The notes under the pieces are model-generated. The model had not been told where the DNA came from, ran no database searches, and was given only the letters and a program-made list of their open reading frames with translations. 64,000 nucleotides of DNA from JBBDWJ01 sp040902925 (lineage in GTDB: Bacteria; Acidobacteriota; Terriglobia; Bryobacterales; UBA6623), in the NCBI GenBank assembly GCA_040902925.1, contig JBBDWJ010000321.1, positions 3,951 through 67,950 of the forward strand, written 5' to 3'. Of this stretch, positions 10,245-19,877 are shown piece after piece; the stretch's first letter is position 1; each line of letters begins with the position of its first letter. The position numbers were made by a program, and so were the translations under genes.

Positions 10245-11714
10245 GTGCTTCCGCATCGAAATTGTTGCCCTCGATTGCTTGCGGCCCTGAAGGCCGTGTG
10301 GCCGGCGGCACTGCTGCTTTGTTTCTCTCATCTCACCCCCGGCGCTCTTGCCCAACCACCGGCTCGCAACCAGCCCAATATCGTCGTGATCCTGGCTGAC
10401 GACCTCGGCTACGGCGAGCTTGGCTGCCAAGGCAATCCCGAGATCCCTACGCCGTCGATCGATTCGATCGCCCGACGCGGCGTGCGGTTCACCAACGGAT
10501 ATGTCTCCGCTCCGAACTGCAGCCCCTCGCGCGCGGGTCTGCTGACCGGGCGATATCAGACGCGCTTCGGCCACGAATTCAATCCCATCGGCGCGCGCAA
10601 CGTGGAGCCCGGCGTCGGGCTGCCGCTCCGCGAAACAAGTTTTGTGGAACGCCTCCACGACGTGGGGTACGCGACGGCGCTGGTAGGCAAATGGCACTTG
10701 GGCGGCACGGCTCCGTTCCATCCCAATCGCCGCGGGTTCGACTATTTTTATGGCTTCCTTCATGAAGGGCATTTCTTCGTCCCGGCGCCGTGGGAGGGGG
10801 TTACAACCATGCTGCGTCGCAAGTCATTGCCCGGCGGCGAGCGCGGCCGCGCCCACCTCGGGTCCGTCATCTACTCGACGCACATGGGCCATGACGAGCC
10901 CCCGTATGACGCCGACAATCCGATGCTCCGCGGCGGCCAACCCGTAGCCGAACAGGAATACCTGACCGACGCGATCACTCGTGAGGCGGTGGATTTCGTT
11001 CGCCGCAGTGCGGAGCAGCCTTTCTTTCTGCTTGTCTCCTACAACGCCGTTCATAGTCCGTTGCAGGGCGCCGATCGATACATGCAGCGGTTCGAATCGA
11101 TCCCCGACATCCATCGGCGCATTTTCGCGGCGATGCTCGCCAACCTCGACGAGGGCGTGGGTAAAATCCTCGCCGCTCTTCGCGGACAGGGTTTGGAGGA
11201 GAACACGCTGCTGTTCTTCCTCAGCGACAACGGCGGGCCTACACGGGAGCTCACCTCCAGCAACAAACCTCTGCGCGGCGGCAAGAGCGACGTCTACGAG
11301 GGAGGTCTGCGGGTTCCCTTCCTGGTCCAATGGCCGGCCCGGCTGCCTCAGGGGGCCGAAGAACATCGGCCCGTAATCTCGCTCGACATCGCCGCGACTG
11401 CGCTGAATGTCGCCGGCGCCGGCGAGCAAGCAGCGCTGGACGGGGTGAGCTTAACCCCGTATCTCACCGACGAAAACTCCGGACGCCCGCACGAGGAGCT
11501 CTTCTGGCGCCAGGGGCAAAGGATTGCCGTGCGTGTTCATGATTGGAAGCTGTTGCGCAATTCACGAACCGACTCTGAGGCCTGGGAGCTTTACGATCTC
11601 TCGTCGGATCCCGGCGAAACGAAAAACCTCATTGCCGAACAAGCCCAGCGCGCGGCGAGTTTGAAATCTGTGTTGGAACGACTCGACCGCGAGATGGTCA
11701 GGCCGGCCTTTTGA
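10245..11714 (+). CDS. Exported type I sulfatase
   Basis: Arylsulfatase-type hydrolase that cleaves sulfate esters, probably of polysaccharides. It is 489 residues with a Sec signal (AAPP-type hydrophobic core WPAALLLCFSHL, cleavage near GALA-QP). The metal ligands DD are at 52-53 (VILADDLGYGELG). The CSPSR signature at Cys92 (NCSPSRAGLLTGRYQ) is the site oxidised to formylglycine. Later family motifs are ALVGKWHLGG, LSDNGGPT and GLRVPFLVQWP, with RVHDWKLLRNS near the C-terminus. The start is a GTG with GGAG about 11 bases before it. It stands alone; a formylglycine-generating enzyme is encoded 44 kb away in this window. The natural substrate cannot be told. Confidence 0.9.
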   Translation: MLPHRNCCPRLLAALKAVWPAALLLCFSHLTPGALAQPPARNQPNIVVILADDLGYGELGCQGNPEIPTPSIDSIARRGVRFTNGYVSAPNCSPSRAGLLTGRYQTRFGHEFNPIGARNVEPGVGLPLRETSFVERLHDVGYATALVGKWHLGGTAPFHPNRRGFDYFYGFLHEGHFFVPAPWEGVTTMLRRKSLPGGERGRAHLGSVIYSTHMGHDEPPYDADNPMLRGGQPVAEQEYLTDAITREAVDFVRRSAEQPFFLLVSYNAVHSPLQGADRYMQRFESIPDIHRRIFAAMLANLDEGVGKILAALRGQGLEENTLLFFLSDNGGPTRELTSSNKPLRGGKSDVYEGGLRVPFLVQWPARLPQGAEEHRPVISLDIAATALNVAGAGEQAALDGVSLTPYLTDENSGRPHEELFWRQGQRIAVRVHDWKLLRNSRTDSEAWELYDLSSDPGETKNLIAEQAQRAASLKSVLERLDREMVRPAF

Positions 11715-12012
11715 GCGCGTGGTGCAGTGACCCGCCGCGGGGTTGCGTTGAGCCGATTTCCTGGTCCCCGGTTCGATTTCGCTCCAAGGTCGATCACGGG
11801 AAAAGCAGGCCGCTTCCCGGCTGGGTTAGGCGAAGATTTGTCCCCCATTGCCCTGTCCCCCAATGCTCCGAACCCTCCGAACCCTTTTGCGCTAAAGTGT
11901 TCGGTGCCGCCGGACGAAGTCGACGGACCGGCGGGCCACGCACAATCCAAAGCGACCACCATTTCGGGCGGCTGACAGGCGGTCCGGCACTGAACTGGAA
12001 AGGGGTGAAGGC
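11715..12012. other. Intergenic region, no feature seen
   Basis: About 300 bases between the sulfatase and the next gene on the same strand. I see no terminator hairpin with a T-run and no credible small gene. Confidence 0.4.
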
Positions 12013-14151
12013 ATGAAGACATTTGTGTGTTCTTTTAGGGCCGCGTGCATCGCGGCTTTTTTGCTTATCGCGGGGCACGCACAGGCACAGACGACGAGCC
12101 CCTGCACCGCGCAAGCGGAAACCAACGTGACACGCGGCGGCGGGCTTGCGGAACTCGTCGCCGACTTCGTGCTCACGTGTCTCAACCCGGCGTCGAATAT
12201 GTTCGGCACCGAGGCTGTTTTGTTGATCGAATCCGGCCCGGGCGTTTCCTACACTTCCGGTTTACAGGACGCCGTGATCCTGCTCAACGAAGCCGCGCCC
12301 GAGCAGCAGAAGCGCGCGCCGCTCGATCCCATCAATCCGGACCCAACCGCCAACGTATTTGTGAGCGAGCCCGGCGGCTTTGGGCCGGGCAGTCTCGTGT
12401 TCGGCCGGATACCCATCGTGGCTGACGCCGAGGGGCGTTTCACGACGCGCATCACCAACGTGCGGATCGACCTGTCGAATCCGCCGACGGCTTTGACGCT
12501 GGTGACCGCGCCCGGCCAGAGCGTTCGCGTGCCTGTTCTGTTCAAAGGCAGCAATGAAGGCGGCGCGCCGTTTTCGGATCCGGACCCGATTTCGCTCACC
12601 GAAGTTGCGGCGGAGCCGTTTTCCTTTACCGCCGCCACGGCCGAGGCGCCGCAGGCCGGCGCGGTGGCGCAGGGCTCCGGCGCTGCGCTCACCGTGACGA
12701 TCGCGGAGTTGTTCGAAAGCGCAGCGAAGAAACGAATCGAGACGGCCGGCGGGCCGGAGCCCGAGGGTGAGCCCGCGCCTCAAAACGTCCCGGGAATGAA
12801 CTACTACACCGAAAGCGGATTCGTGCCCGCCGACCAGGACCTCGCCAGCGTGGATGCTATCGGAGTGGCCGATAGCGGCACGCGTTTTTCAGTTCGCTTC
12901 CAGACCAGCAGCGCCGAGATCACGTTTGGGGCGCCGGAGTGCGTTCCGGCGCAGGGCGCGCTAGGGATGGAACTGCGGCTGGTAAGCGGCTTCGCGGCGG
13001 ATTTCTCCGGCGGCACGCTCGCTTCGTCGTGCGGCATGACCAACATTGCTCTCGAGAACGGCGCGGCGCAACTGGTCTATGAAGTGGTCGGCGACAGCGG
13101 CGTGCACGGCGGCGGGAGCCTTGAGTCGTACGCCATTCCTTTTGGCGCGGTTTGCACGCCGCGAGCCGCGCTGAGCCAGGAGTCGGGTGCGGAGCAGACT
13201 TTTGGGGGGACGATGCTGGTCGAGGCCGGACCGGCTCCCGTGGCGGTGACGGGCGCTGCTTTGTCCAGCGGCAAGGCGCAGGCTGGCGGCGTTCCTTATC
13301 CGAGCTTCAGCCCGCAACTGGTGCAGCGCGGCGTCAACTTGAACGCGGTCTGCGCCGCCGGCGCCAAGCCGGCGTTTACGTCCGACGGCTTCACCGATGC
13401 GGCCGCATTCGGCAAGCCGCCCGCCGGCGGCGCGCTGGCATCGCTGTTCGGCGACTTTGGCGCCAGCCTGGCGACCGCCGAGACGATTCCGCTGCCGACC
13501 GAACTGGGCAACGTGAGCGTGACATTCGAAAACGTAGCCGCCGCGGCTGCGTCCGGCCGCATAGCGCAAGCCGCGCCCATGGCGGCCCCGCTGCTGTTCG
13601 TCTCGCCCGGGCAGATCAACCTGCAGATTCCCTGGGAGGTGGACATCTCCGCGGGGCTGGTTCGGGCGGTCGTGACGGTCGATGGTGTTGCGAGCGATCC
13701 GGTGGAGTTGCCGGTCGCGGCTCTTTCCCCGGGTATTTTCACCGTCGAGGCCGGCCCCGGGCATGCCATCGCCATCAACCCCGACAGCTCGCTGGCCCAG
13801 CCCGATGGCTCCATCCCTGGATTCGCCACGCGCCCGGTCCGGATCGGAGAGGCGCTGATTATCCTCGCCACGGGACTTGGGGTGACCACACCGCCCGCAG
13901 TGACCGCCGATGACAGTTATGACGAGATGGGCACGTTCGTGCGGCGCGACAGCGATGAAGTGCCTCGAGTGACCATCGGAGGCGTCGAGCAATCGCTCGC
14001 GTTTTCTGGCATGTCTCCGCAGTTCGTCGGCGTGAATCAGATCAATATCGTGGTGCAGCCTGGAACGCCGACGGGCGACGCGCAACCGTTGCTGATCGAG
14101 ACGGGCGGATTGAGCTCGCGTAGTGATGTCACGATCGCGGTAGCGAACTAA
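12013..14151 (+). CDS. Secreted protein with TIGR03437-type C-terminal domain
   Basis: Exported protein of 712 residues with a signal peptide (CIAAFLLIAGHAQA-Q). The N-terminal two thirds are low-complexity, beta-rich and Ala/Gly/Pro-rich with no enzyme motif. The last ~200 residues match the Solibacter-type C-terminal domain TIGR03437: APLLFVSPGQINLQIPWEV, SPGIFTVEAGPGHAIA, GEALIILATGLG, then PQFVGVNQINIVVQPG and SSRSDVTIAVAN at the end. This domain is abundant in Solibacter relatives, usually at the end of large surface or secreted proteins; its function is unknown. GGTGAAGG precedes the ATG. The gene converges on the RND pump. It is a strong lineage marker. Confidence 0.85.
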   Translation: MKTFVCSFRAACIAAFLLIAGHAQAQTTSPCTAQAETNVTRGGGLAELVADFVLTCLNPASNMFGTEAVLLIESGPGVSYTSGLQDAVILLNEAAPEQQKRAPLDPINPDPTANVFVSEPGGFGPGSLVFGRIPIVADAEGRFTTRITNVRIDLSNPPTALTLVTAPGQSVRVPVLFKGSNEGGAPFSDPDPISLTEVAAEPFSFTAATAEAPQAGAVAQGSGAALTVTIAELFESAAKKRIETAGGPEPEGEPAPQNVPGMNYYTESGFVPADQDLASVDAIGVADSGTRFSVRFQTSSAEITFGAPECVPAQGALGMELRLVSGFAADFSGGTLASSCGMTNIALENGAAQLVYEVVGDSGVHGGGSLESYAIPFGAVCTPRAALSQESGAEQTFGGTMLVEAGPAPVAVTGAALSSGKAQAGGVPYPSFSPQLVQRGVNLNAVCAAGAKPAFTSDGFTDAAAFGKPPAGGALASLFGDFGASLATAETIPLPTELGNVSVTFENVAAAAASGRIAQAAPMAAPLLFVSPGQINLQIPWEVDISAGLVRAVVTVDGVASDPVELPVAALSPGIFTVEAGPGHAIAINPDSSLAQPDGSIPGFATRPVRIGEALIILATGLGVTTPPAVTADDSYDEMGTFVRRDSDEVPRVTIGGVEQSLAFSGMSPQFVGVNQINIVVQPGTPTGDAQPLLIETGGLSSRSDVTIAVAN

Positions 14152-14157
14152 ATGAGA

Positions 14158-14229
14158 ATAGGGACAGATCCGGGACAGCTACCATGGACGATTAAAGTCG
14201 AGGATGTCCCGACTTTCTCTTGTTCCCTA
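14158..14229. repeat. Nested hairpin element between convergent genes
   Basis: An outer inverted pair (ATAGGGA near the left end and TCCCTAT near the right end) encloses a perfect inner hairpin, AAAGTCG (14194-14200) with CGACTTT (14210-14216) and a 9-base loop. GGGACAG occurs twice in the left half. It sits between the stops of two convergent genes and could act as a bidirectional terminator or be a degraded REP-like repeat. Confidence 0.55.
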
Positions 14230-14241
14230 TCCACTAAACCT

Positions 14242-17200
14242 TCAACCCGACTTGCGGGCAACAACCGGTATGGTTTCCACGACGTCTTCCGGCTGGAAAC
14301 GGTCCCTGCGCCAGGGCATCCGCTTGAACCAGCGGCTGCTCGCAATGTCGTCGAACAGCGAATAGGCAACCGGCGTCACCAGCAGAGTCAACAGCAGCGA
14401 CAGTGTCTGGCCGCCGATCACAACCACCGCGATAGCGCGCCGTTCCTCGGCGCCGGGTCCCACGCCCACCGCGAGAGGAATCATGCCCGCCACCAGAGCC
14501 AGCGTCGTCATCAGGATAGGCCGCAAGCGGTCGCGATTGCCCTGCATCACCGCCGCCAGCCGCTCCATGCCCGCGGCGCGCAGATTGTTCATGTGGTCAA
14601 TCTGCAGAATGGAGTTCTTCTTGACGACCCCGAACAGCACCAGCATGCCGAGCGCGGAGTACAGGTTGAAGGTGTTGTTGCTCGCCCACAACGAAAGAAG
14701 CGCGAACGGAATCGACAGCGGCAAGGAGAGCAGAATGGTAAAAGGGTGAATCAGGCTTTCAAACTGCGAGGCCAAAATCATGTACATCAGAGCCACCGAC
14801 AGGGCAAAAGCCAGCAGAAACTCGCGGCCGGTGCGTTCCAGCTCGCGTCCGCGGCCCGAAATGCTCGTCGAGTAGGCAGGAGGCATGTTCATCTCGGCGG
14901 CCGCCGCACGCAAGGCTTCCAGGCGGTCGGCCAGCGCGAAGCCCGGGGCGACGCTGCCGCGCACGCTGGCTTGTCGCTGCCGGTCGAGCCGATCAATGCG
15001 CGTCGGGCTGATCGAAGACTGAATCTCGACAAGATTGTCGAGACGCACCATGCCGCCTCCCTGGCGAGGCACGTAGAGCTGCAAAATCGTATCCGGGTCT
15101 TCGCGGAACTGCTGCTGCAGGCGCAACTGCACGTCGTAGTCTTCGTTGACCAGCACGTCGCGGAAGCGGCTCAGCTCCTCTTCGCCACCCACCATGATGC
15201 GCAGTGCGCGCGCCACATCCTGCACGGAGACTCCCAAATCCGCGGCCCGCTTGCGGTCGATTTCCACGCGTAGCTCCGGCTTGTCGAGCTTGAGGGTCGT
15301 ATCGGCGTCCACGACGCCCAGATCCTTGGACTTGACGCGCAGATCCTCGGAGTAGCTCGCCAGCGACTCCAGTTCCGGGCCGCGGATGACGAAATCGATC
15401 TCGGATGGTCCGCCGCCGATGTTGAACGACCGCAGGTTGCGAACGCCGCCTCGCAGCTCGGGGTAGCGGGCCAGCATGCGGCGGATACTGCTCATCACAT
15501 CGCGCTGGCTGTAGTTGTTGCGGAAAGCCTCCAGGGGCTGGCCGCGCAGTGTTTCCTGCACCAGGCGCCACAGCGAGAAGATACGCTCTTCGTGCGGAGC
15601 GATGCGCACGTAGACCTCGCCTTGATTGACGCTGCCGCCGAAGCCGCTGCTGCCGCCGCCCGGACCCGCGCCAATACTGGTGAGCGTGGTCCTGACCTCC
15701 GGCATTGACCGAAGCTCTTTCTCGATTGACTCCATCACTCCGTTCATGGCTGCGAAGCTGATGCCTTCCGGCCCGTTGACCTGGACTTCGAACTCCGCTT
15801 CATCGACGTCGCCGGGAATAAAATCCTGCGGCACGGCTTGATACAGGGGAACGGCGGAAAGAATCACCAGCAGGCCCAGTACACAGACCGCTGCTCGATG
15901 GCGCATCGAAAACGCCAGCATCCTGCCATACACACGGTCGACGTGCGCATAGAAGCCGCCCCGAGAGCCGCTGCCATGGTTGGTCCGAGAGTCTTCGCCG
16001 CGCAACAACCGCGCGCTCATCATGGGGGTCAACGTGAACGACACCAGCAGGCTGACCAGGATGGCCACCGCCGACGTGATGCCGAACTGGTACAGGAAGC
16101 GGCCCGAAACGCTCGACATGAACGAGACGGGCACGAAGATGACGACCAGGCTCAGCGTCGTGGCCAGCACGGCGAGCCCGATGTCGCGCGTCGCCTCGCG
16201 CGCAGCATCGAAGGAGTTCATGCCCTTTTCTTCGACGAAACGGAAGATGTTCTCGAGCACTACAATGGCGTCGTCAATCACGATGCCCACCATCAGCACC
16301 AGCGCCAGCATGGTGACGCTGTTGAGCGTAAAGTCGAGCGCTTCCATGACGCCAAAAGTGGAAATCACGGAAGCCGGAATGGCGACGCCCGCGATGAGGG
16401 TGCTGCGCCAGCTCCGCATGAACACGAGCACCACCAGACAGGCCAGTATGCTGCCGAGCACGAGGTGAGTCGTGATTTCGTGAAGCGCCGCCCGGATGTA
16501 GCGCGACTGATCGAGAATGATCTCCATGCGCACGTCGGGCGGCAACTGCGGAACCACGCGAGCCATGTTGGCCTTGACGTCGTCGATGACCGCGACCGTG
16601 TTGGCGCCCGATTGACGCCGCACCAGCATCGTCACAGTCGGCACGCCGTTGAGGCGAGCCAGCGTGCGCTGCTCCTTGGTGCCGTCCTCGGCGTAGCCGA
16701 TATCGGCGACGCGGATCGGCACGCCGTTGACCGTCGTGATCACCAGATCGTCGAATGCCTTCGGATCGGCGATCCTGCCCACCGTGCGCAAGGTCTCCTC
16801 GCGGATGCCGGCGGTGACGTTTCCACCCGGCACGTCGGTGTTCTGGCGGACCACCGCATCGGCCACGGCGGTGATGGGAATCTGATACGCGACCAGCCGG
16901 TCCGCGTCGGCCCAGATGTTGATCGCGCGCTCCAGCCCGCCGACGATGGCCACTTCTCCCACGCCGAGGGAACGTTCGATCTGCGGCGTGACGATCTTGT
17001 CGGCCAGCTCCGTCAGCTCGCGCAACGATCGATCGCCGGCCAGGGCGATCGTCATGACCGGAGAGTTCTCGTTGTTGAACTTGGAGATGACCGGCGGCAG
17101 GACATCTTCGGGCAGGTTGCGTACCACCGTGGCGACGCGGTCACGGATATCCTGGGCGGCTACGTCGACATCGCGGCTCAGATCCAGCGTGGCAATGATG

Positions 17201-17472
17201 AAGGAACTGCTCTCGCGCGAGATGGAGCGCAATTCGCGAATTCCTTCGACAGTATTGACGGCTTCTTCAATGACGTCGGAGACCAGCGATTCGATCTCTT
17301 CGGGCGAGGCGCCCGGCAGCGAGGTGCGCACCGCCACGGTGGGCAGGTCCACCTCCGGAAATCGATCGACACCCAGGCGGAAGTAGCTGGAAGACCCGAC
17401 CAGCACCAGGGCCATGATGAGCATGGCCGCGAAAACCGGCCTGCGGATACAGATTTCAGCTAGTTTCTGCAT
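14242..17472 (-). CDS. RND-family efflux pump, inner-membrane subunit (AcrB/MexF-like)
   Basis: Proton-driven trimeric exporter of 1076 residues, the usual size for hydrophobe/amphiphile RND pumps. The first membrane helix is at 12-32 (RPVFAAMLIMALVLVGSSSY), followed by the porter domain. The proton-relay Asp pair is Asp400-Asp401 in TM4 (MVGIVIDDAIVVLENIFR). The second half repeats the fold, with GMLVLFGVVKKNSIL and MTTLALVAGMIPLAVGVGPG near the end. It lies 35 bases downstream of its adaptor gene, so the two form an operon. No outer-membrane TolC-like gene is next to them, so the pump must borrow one. The substrate is unknown; biocides, drugs or lipids are possible. Confidence 0.93.
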   Translation of the reverse strand: MQKLAEICIRRPVFAAMLIMALVLVGSSSYFRLGVDRFPEVDLPTVAVRTSLPGASPEEIESLVSDVIEEAVNTVEGIRELRSISRESSSFIIATLDLSRDVDVAAQDIRDRVATVVRNLPEDVLPPVISKFNNENSPVMTIALAGDRSLRELTELADKIVTPQIERSLGVGEVAIVGGLERAINIWADADRLVAYQIPITAVADAVVRQNTDVPGGNVTAGIREETLRTVGRIADPKAFDDLVITTVNGVPIRVADIGYAEDGTKEQRTLARLNGVPTVTMLVRRQSGANTVAVIDDVKANMARVVPQLPPDVRMEIILDQSRYIRAALHEITTHLVLGSILACLVVLVFMRSWRSTLIAGVAIPASVISTFGVMEALDFTLNSVTMLALVLMVGIVIDDAIVVLENIFRFVEEKGMNSFDAAREATRDIGLAVLATTLSLVVIFVPVSFMSSVSGRFLYQFGITSAVAILVSLLVSFTLTPMMSARLLRGEDSRTNHGSGSRGGFYAHVDRVYGRMLAFSMRHRAAVCVLGLLVILSAVPLYQAVPQDFIPGDVDEAEFEVQVNGPEGISFAAMNGVMESIEKELRSMPEVRTTLTSIGAGPGGGSSGFGGSVNQGEVYVRIAPHEERIFSLWRLVQETLRGQPLEAFRNNYSQRDVMSSIRRMLARYPELRGGVRNLRSFNIGGGPSEIDFVIRGPELESLASYSEDLRVKSKDLGVVDADTTLKLDKPELRVEIDRKRAADLGVSVQDVARALRIMVGGEEELSRFRDVLVNEDYDVQLRLQQQFREDPDTILQLYVPRQGGGMVRLDNLVEIQSSISPTRIDRLDRQRQASVRGSVAPGFALADRLEALRAAAAEMNMPPAYSTSISGRGRELERTGREFLLAFALSVALMYMILASQFESLIHPFTILLSLPLSIPFALLSLWASNNTFNLYSALGMLVLFGVVKKNSILQIDHMNNLRAAGMERLAAVMQGNRDRLRPILMTTLALVAGMIPLAVGVGPGAEERRAIAVVVIGGQTLSLLLTLLVTPVAYSLFDDIASSRWFKRMPWRRDRFQPEDVVETIPVVARKSG

Positions 17473-17507
17473 AACAACCCGATGCGGTCCGTTCGTGCCC
17501 AGTTCGG

Positions 17508-18746
17508 TTAGTTCGTGCTGATCACCGGCTGGCCGGCTACCAGGTTGCCGGGGTCGGTCACCACAACATCACCGGGCTTGATGCCCGCGGTGATCTCGAC
17601 CTTCTCGACATCTTTGCGTCCGGTCCGCACCGCTTTCTCGACGCTTTTTCCCTGTTCGACTACAAAGACTTTTTCGATTCCCGCGAAGGTTACCAGGGCC
17701 TTGGCGGGCACAAACACCGCCGGCGACCCTGCCTTGGCAACCAGCTCGGCGCGGACGAACGCTCCCGGCCGCAGCCGGCCTTGTTCGTTGGGCACTTCGG
17801 CCTCGACCAACAGCGTGCGATTGGCCTGGTCGATCGCGGGGCTGAGGCGCGTCACCCGGCCGTAGTACTGGTGGAGATCCCGTTCTACCTTGAGTTTCAC
17901 TTGTTGTCCGACATACACGTCGGAGGAGGCGCGTTCAGGGACCGGCAGGTGCAGGCGCAACGGGTGCACGCGCACGATCGTGACAACCGGCGTTCCGGCG
18001 GGGACAAACTCGCCCGCGGAAGCATGTCTTGTGGCGACCGCGCCGTCGATCGGGGAACGCAGCACCGTCTGGTCGAGTTGGTGGCGGGCCAGATCCAACT
18101 CCGATTTGCGCTGCGCCAGCAGCGCCACGCGATTGCGGATCTCTTCGATCGAATTCTCGTAGGCGCCTTCGGCGACCGCGTGGGAGGCGATGGCCGTATC
18201 GAGATCCGAGCGCGCGACCAGACTGTCATCAAAAAGCTGCTGTGCCCGATCCCGTTTCAGCCTCGTCTCATTCAGCATGGCTTTGGCCTGCCGTACGGTC
18301 GAGGTCTGTTCGGGGTCGACGCGCTCCTCGGGGCCGTCGGGCAGCAGCCCGAGCCGCGTACGCGCCTGCTGCAAGGCAGCCGCGGCTTGTTCGGCTTGAA
18401 TCCGAAAATCGGTCGGTTCGAGTTTGGCGAGTATCTGTTCCTTGCGAACGGCGTCACCCAGATCCACCGTCAGCGACTGGATGCGTCCACTCACCTTGAT
18501 GGCCAAAGCCAACTGATCCTGTGGCTCCAGAGTGCCGGTGGCGCCGATGGCGCGAGTTACCTGCTCTTCGACGGCAACAACCGTTTGCACCTCGCGAGGC
18601 GGCTGGCCCGAGGCCTCACGGCTCGATTCCGCAATGGCGCTCGAACGAACCTCGCAGCCCGACAAGAAGCACAGCGAAAGAACGGAGGCTGCGCTGATTA
18701 ACGCCGCCGCATGGCCGCCCAAGCGCAATCTTAACGAAGTGAACAT
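17508..18746 (-). CDS. RND efflux periplasmic adaptor lipoprotein
   Basis: Membrane-fusion protein linking the RND pump to an outer-membrane channel. The start at 18746 is chosen because it gives a clean lipoprotein signal ending LSLCFLSGC with lipobox Cys31; a longer reading frame to 18833 adds 29 residues that spoil it. The 412-residue protein has the lipoyl/biotinyl half-motif (AIKVSGRIQSLTVDLGDAVRKEQILAKLEP), a long coiled-coil hairpin rich in Gln, Ala and Arg (about 100-220), and the second half-lipoyl segment (LRSPIDGAVATRHASAGEFVP). A beta-barrel and membrane-proximal domain complete the MFP architecture. It is upstream of, and presumably co-transcribed with, the pump gene. Confidence 0.9.
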   Translation of the reverse strand: MFTSLRLRLGGHAAALISAASVLSLCFLSGCEVRSSAIAESSREASGQPPREVQTVVAVEEQVTRAIGATGTLEPQDQLALAIKVSGRIQSLTVDLGDAVRKEQILAKLEPTDFRIQAEQAAAALQQARTRLGLLPDGPEERVDPEQTSTVRQAKAMLNETRLKRDRAQQLFDDSLVARSDLDTAIASHAVAEGAYENSIEEIRNRVALLAQRKSELDLARHQLDQTVLRSPIDGAVATRHASAGEFVPAGTPVVTIVRVHPLRLHLPVPERASSDVYVGQQVKLKVERDLHQYYGRVTRLSPAIDQANRTLLVEAEVPNEQGRLRPGAFVRAELVAKAGSPAVFVPAKALVTFAGIEKVFVVEQGKSVEKAVRTGRKDVEKVEITAGIKPGDVVVTDPGNLVAGQPVISTN

Positions 18747-18965
18747 TTTTGCTTGACCTGTTTCGCAGGCGCCCGGAACGCGTTCCGCTAACCACATGGC
18801 GCGCACCCACTCGTGGCGCTGCACTGGCCGCACCTCAGCATGGATGATTCCCTCACTTAACGGCGAAGGGTTCAGATTCCCCCCTGTTCAGAACATCATC
18901 CCAAAGGTCTGAAGGCGAAAACGGCCCGCCAAAGGTTTCACCGGTAAGCCATGCCTTTCGGCCTC

Positions 18966-19481
18966 TCAGCCGATGGGAAACATCTGCACGTTGTGCCGCA
19001 TGGTTGCATCCGGCGCCAGAGCGAGAGCCAGTTGGAGAGGTTGGATGGCGTTCCGGCGCTGGACCACGATGGTGTAGTTGCCCTGGCGGATCATGCCGAC
19101 GTCGCCGCGATCCGCTTGCCAGGGCGCGCTCTTCGCCAAGCTGAACTCTTTTGGATTGAAAATGATGGCGGCCGCGCGCGGGGTCGCGCATTCGAAGCTG
19201 ACGAGAACTTCATCATCGACTTCCGGCAGCAGTTGTCTGGTTGCGCCGGCGACCCGAACTCCGGGACGCGCCGGCCGCGGGCCGATGATGGCGTCTTTTT
19301 TGGCAATATCCCAGCCGCGGACGGTGACACCCTGCTGCACCACATGGACCAGCTCGTGAGCGGCAAGATGGGGCCTCGGGCGCGCGGGTCCGGGCTGGAA
19401 TCGGCAGTCGAGCACCCAGTTCTGGACGACGATGGTGGCGCGCACCGGCGTTCCGGATGCTTGGAACATGATGTATTGCAT
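18966..19481 (-). CDS. Small protein with HEXXH motif, function unknown
   Basis: I do not recognise this 171-residue protein with certainty. The start at 19481 is favoured by GGGGAG six bases upstream; a longer frame reaches 19550. There is no signal peptide. Residues 42-46 read HELVH within HLAAHELVHVVQQG, an HEXXH zinc-metalloprotease-like motif that looks like the core of the short peptidase-like domains seen near contractile-injection and toxin systems (DUF4157-type). No such genes are nearby, and a third metal ligand is not obvious. The rest is beta-rich and ends RNAIQPLQLALALAPDATM. It lies about 220 bases upstream of the efflux adaptor on the same strand and could share its transcript. 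Confidence 0.55.
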   Translation of the reverse strand: MQYIMFQASGTPVRATIVVQNWVLDCRFQPGPARPRPHLAAHELVHVVQQGVTVRGWDIAKKDAIIGPRPARPGVRVAGATRQLLPEVDDEVLVSFECATPRAAAIIFNPKEFSLAKSAPWQADRGDVGMIRQGNYTIVVQRRNAIQPLQLALALAPDATMRHNVQMFPIG

Positions 19482-19709
19482 CTTGAACTCCCCAAACGCG
19501 CTATCCCGGGGGGGCGGACGCACGGGTTTGCTTTGCTCCCGTTCTAACACAACCGCGGCCGCTAAAACGTCGAGGAAGGGTGCGGTCTCGCCCTAGCCCG
19601 CAGCGGAAAAACGACCGCGGACAATCTAGGGGATAGAACAGGTCAATGCGGACTGGACCAGGGCTGGATCACCGCGCCGTAGCGTCTTGTGATGGTTTGT
19701 CTTTTATTT

Positions 19710-19823
19710 TCAATCGGTTAACTGTTTGATGATGAGGATTCGCTTGCAGGCCGCTGCTTGGCGTTCCATGAGGTTCCAGTACTTTTTGCCGTACCAGATG
19801 TTCCGGCGGGCTTTTCGTACCAT
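19710..19823 (-). CDS. Possible short protein or gene remnant (37 codons)
   Basis: A 37-codon frame, MVRKARRNIWYGKKYWNLME onward, very basic and aromatic, inside an otherwise empty 396-base gap. The frame stays open about 13 codons upstream of the ATG (RWDTLGYEA), which suggests it is the end of a decayed longer gene. There is no Shine-Dalgarno. I do not recognise it. Confidence 0.3.
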   Translation of the reverse strand: MVRKARRNIWYGKKYWNLMERQAAACKRILIIKQLTD

Positions 19824-19877
19824 GGCTTCGTACCCTAGTGTATCCCACCTAATTTCCTACTTCCGAAACCCTTAGAA

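Noticed and set aside
15838..17463. Long frame antisense to the RND pump
   Set aside because: His/Arg/Gln-rich, no motif; the RND protein on the other strand is complete and of normal size.
18951..19547. Plus-strand gene opposite the HEXXH protein
   Set aside because: Minus-strand reading has a good Shine-Dalgarno and a more protein-like sequence; the plus reading is rich in Arg, Asp and His without a motif.
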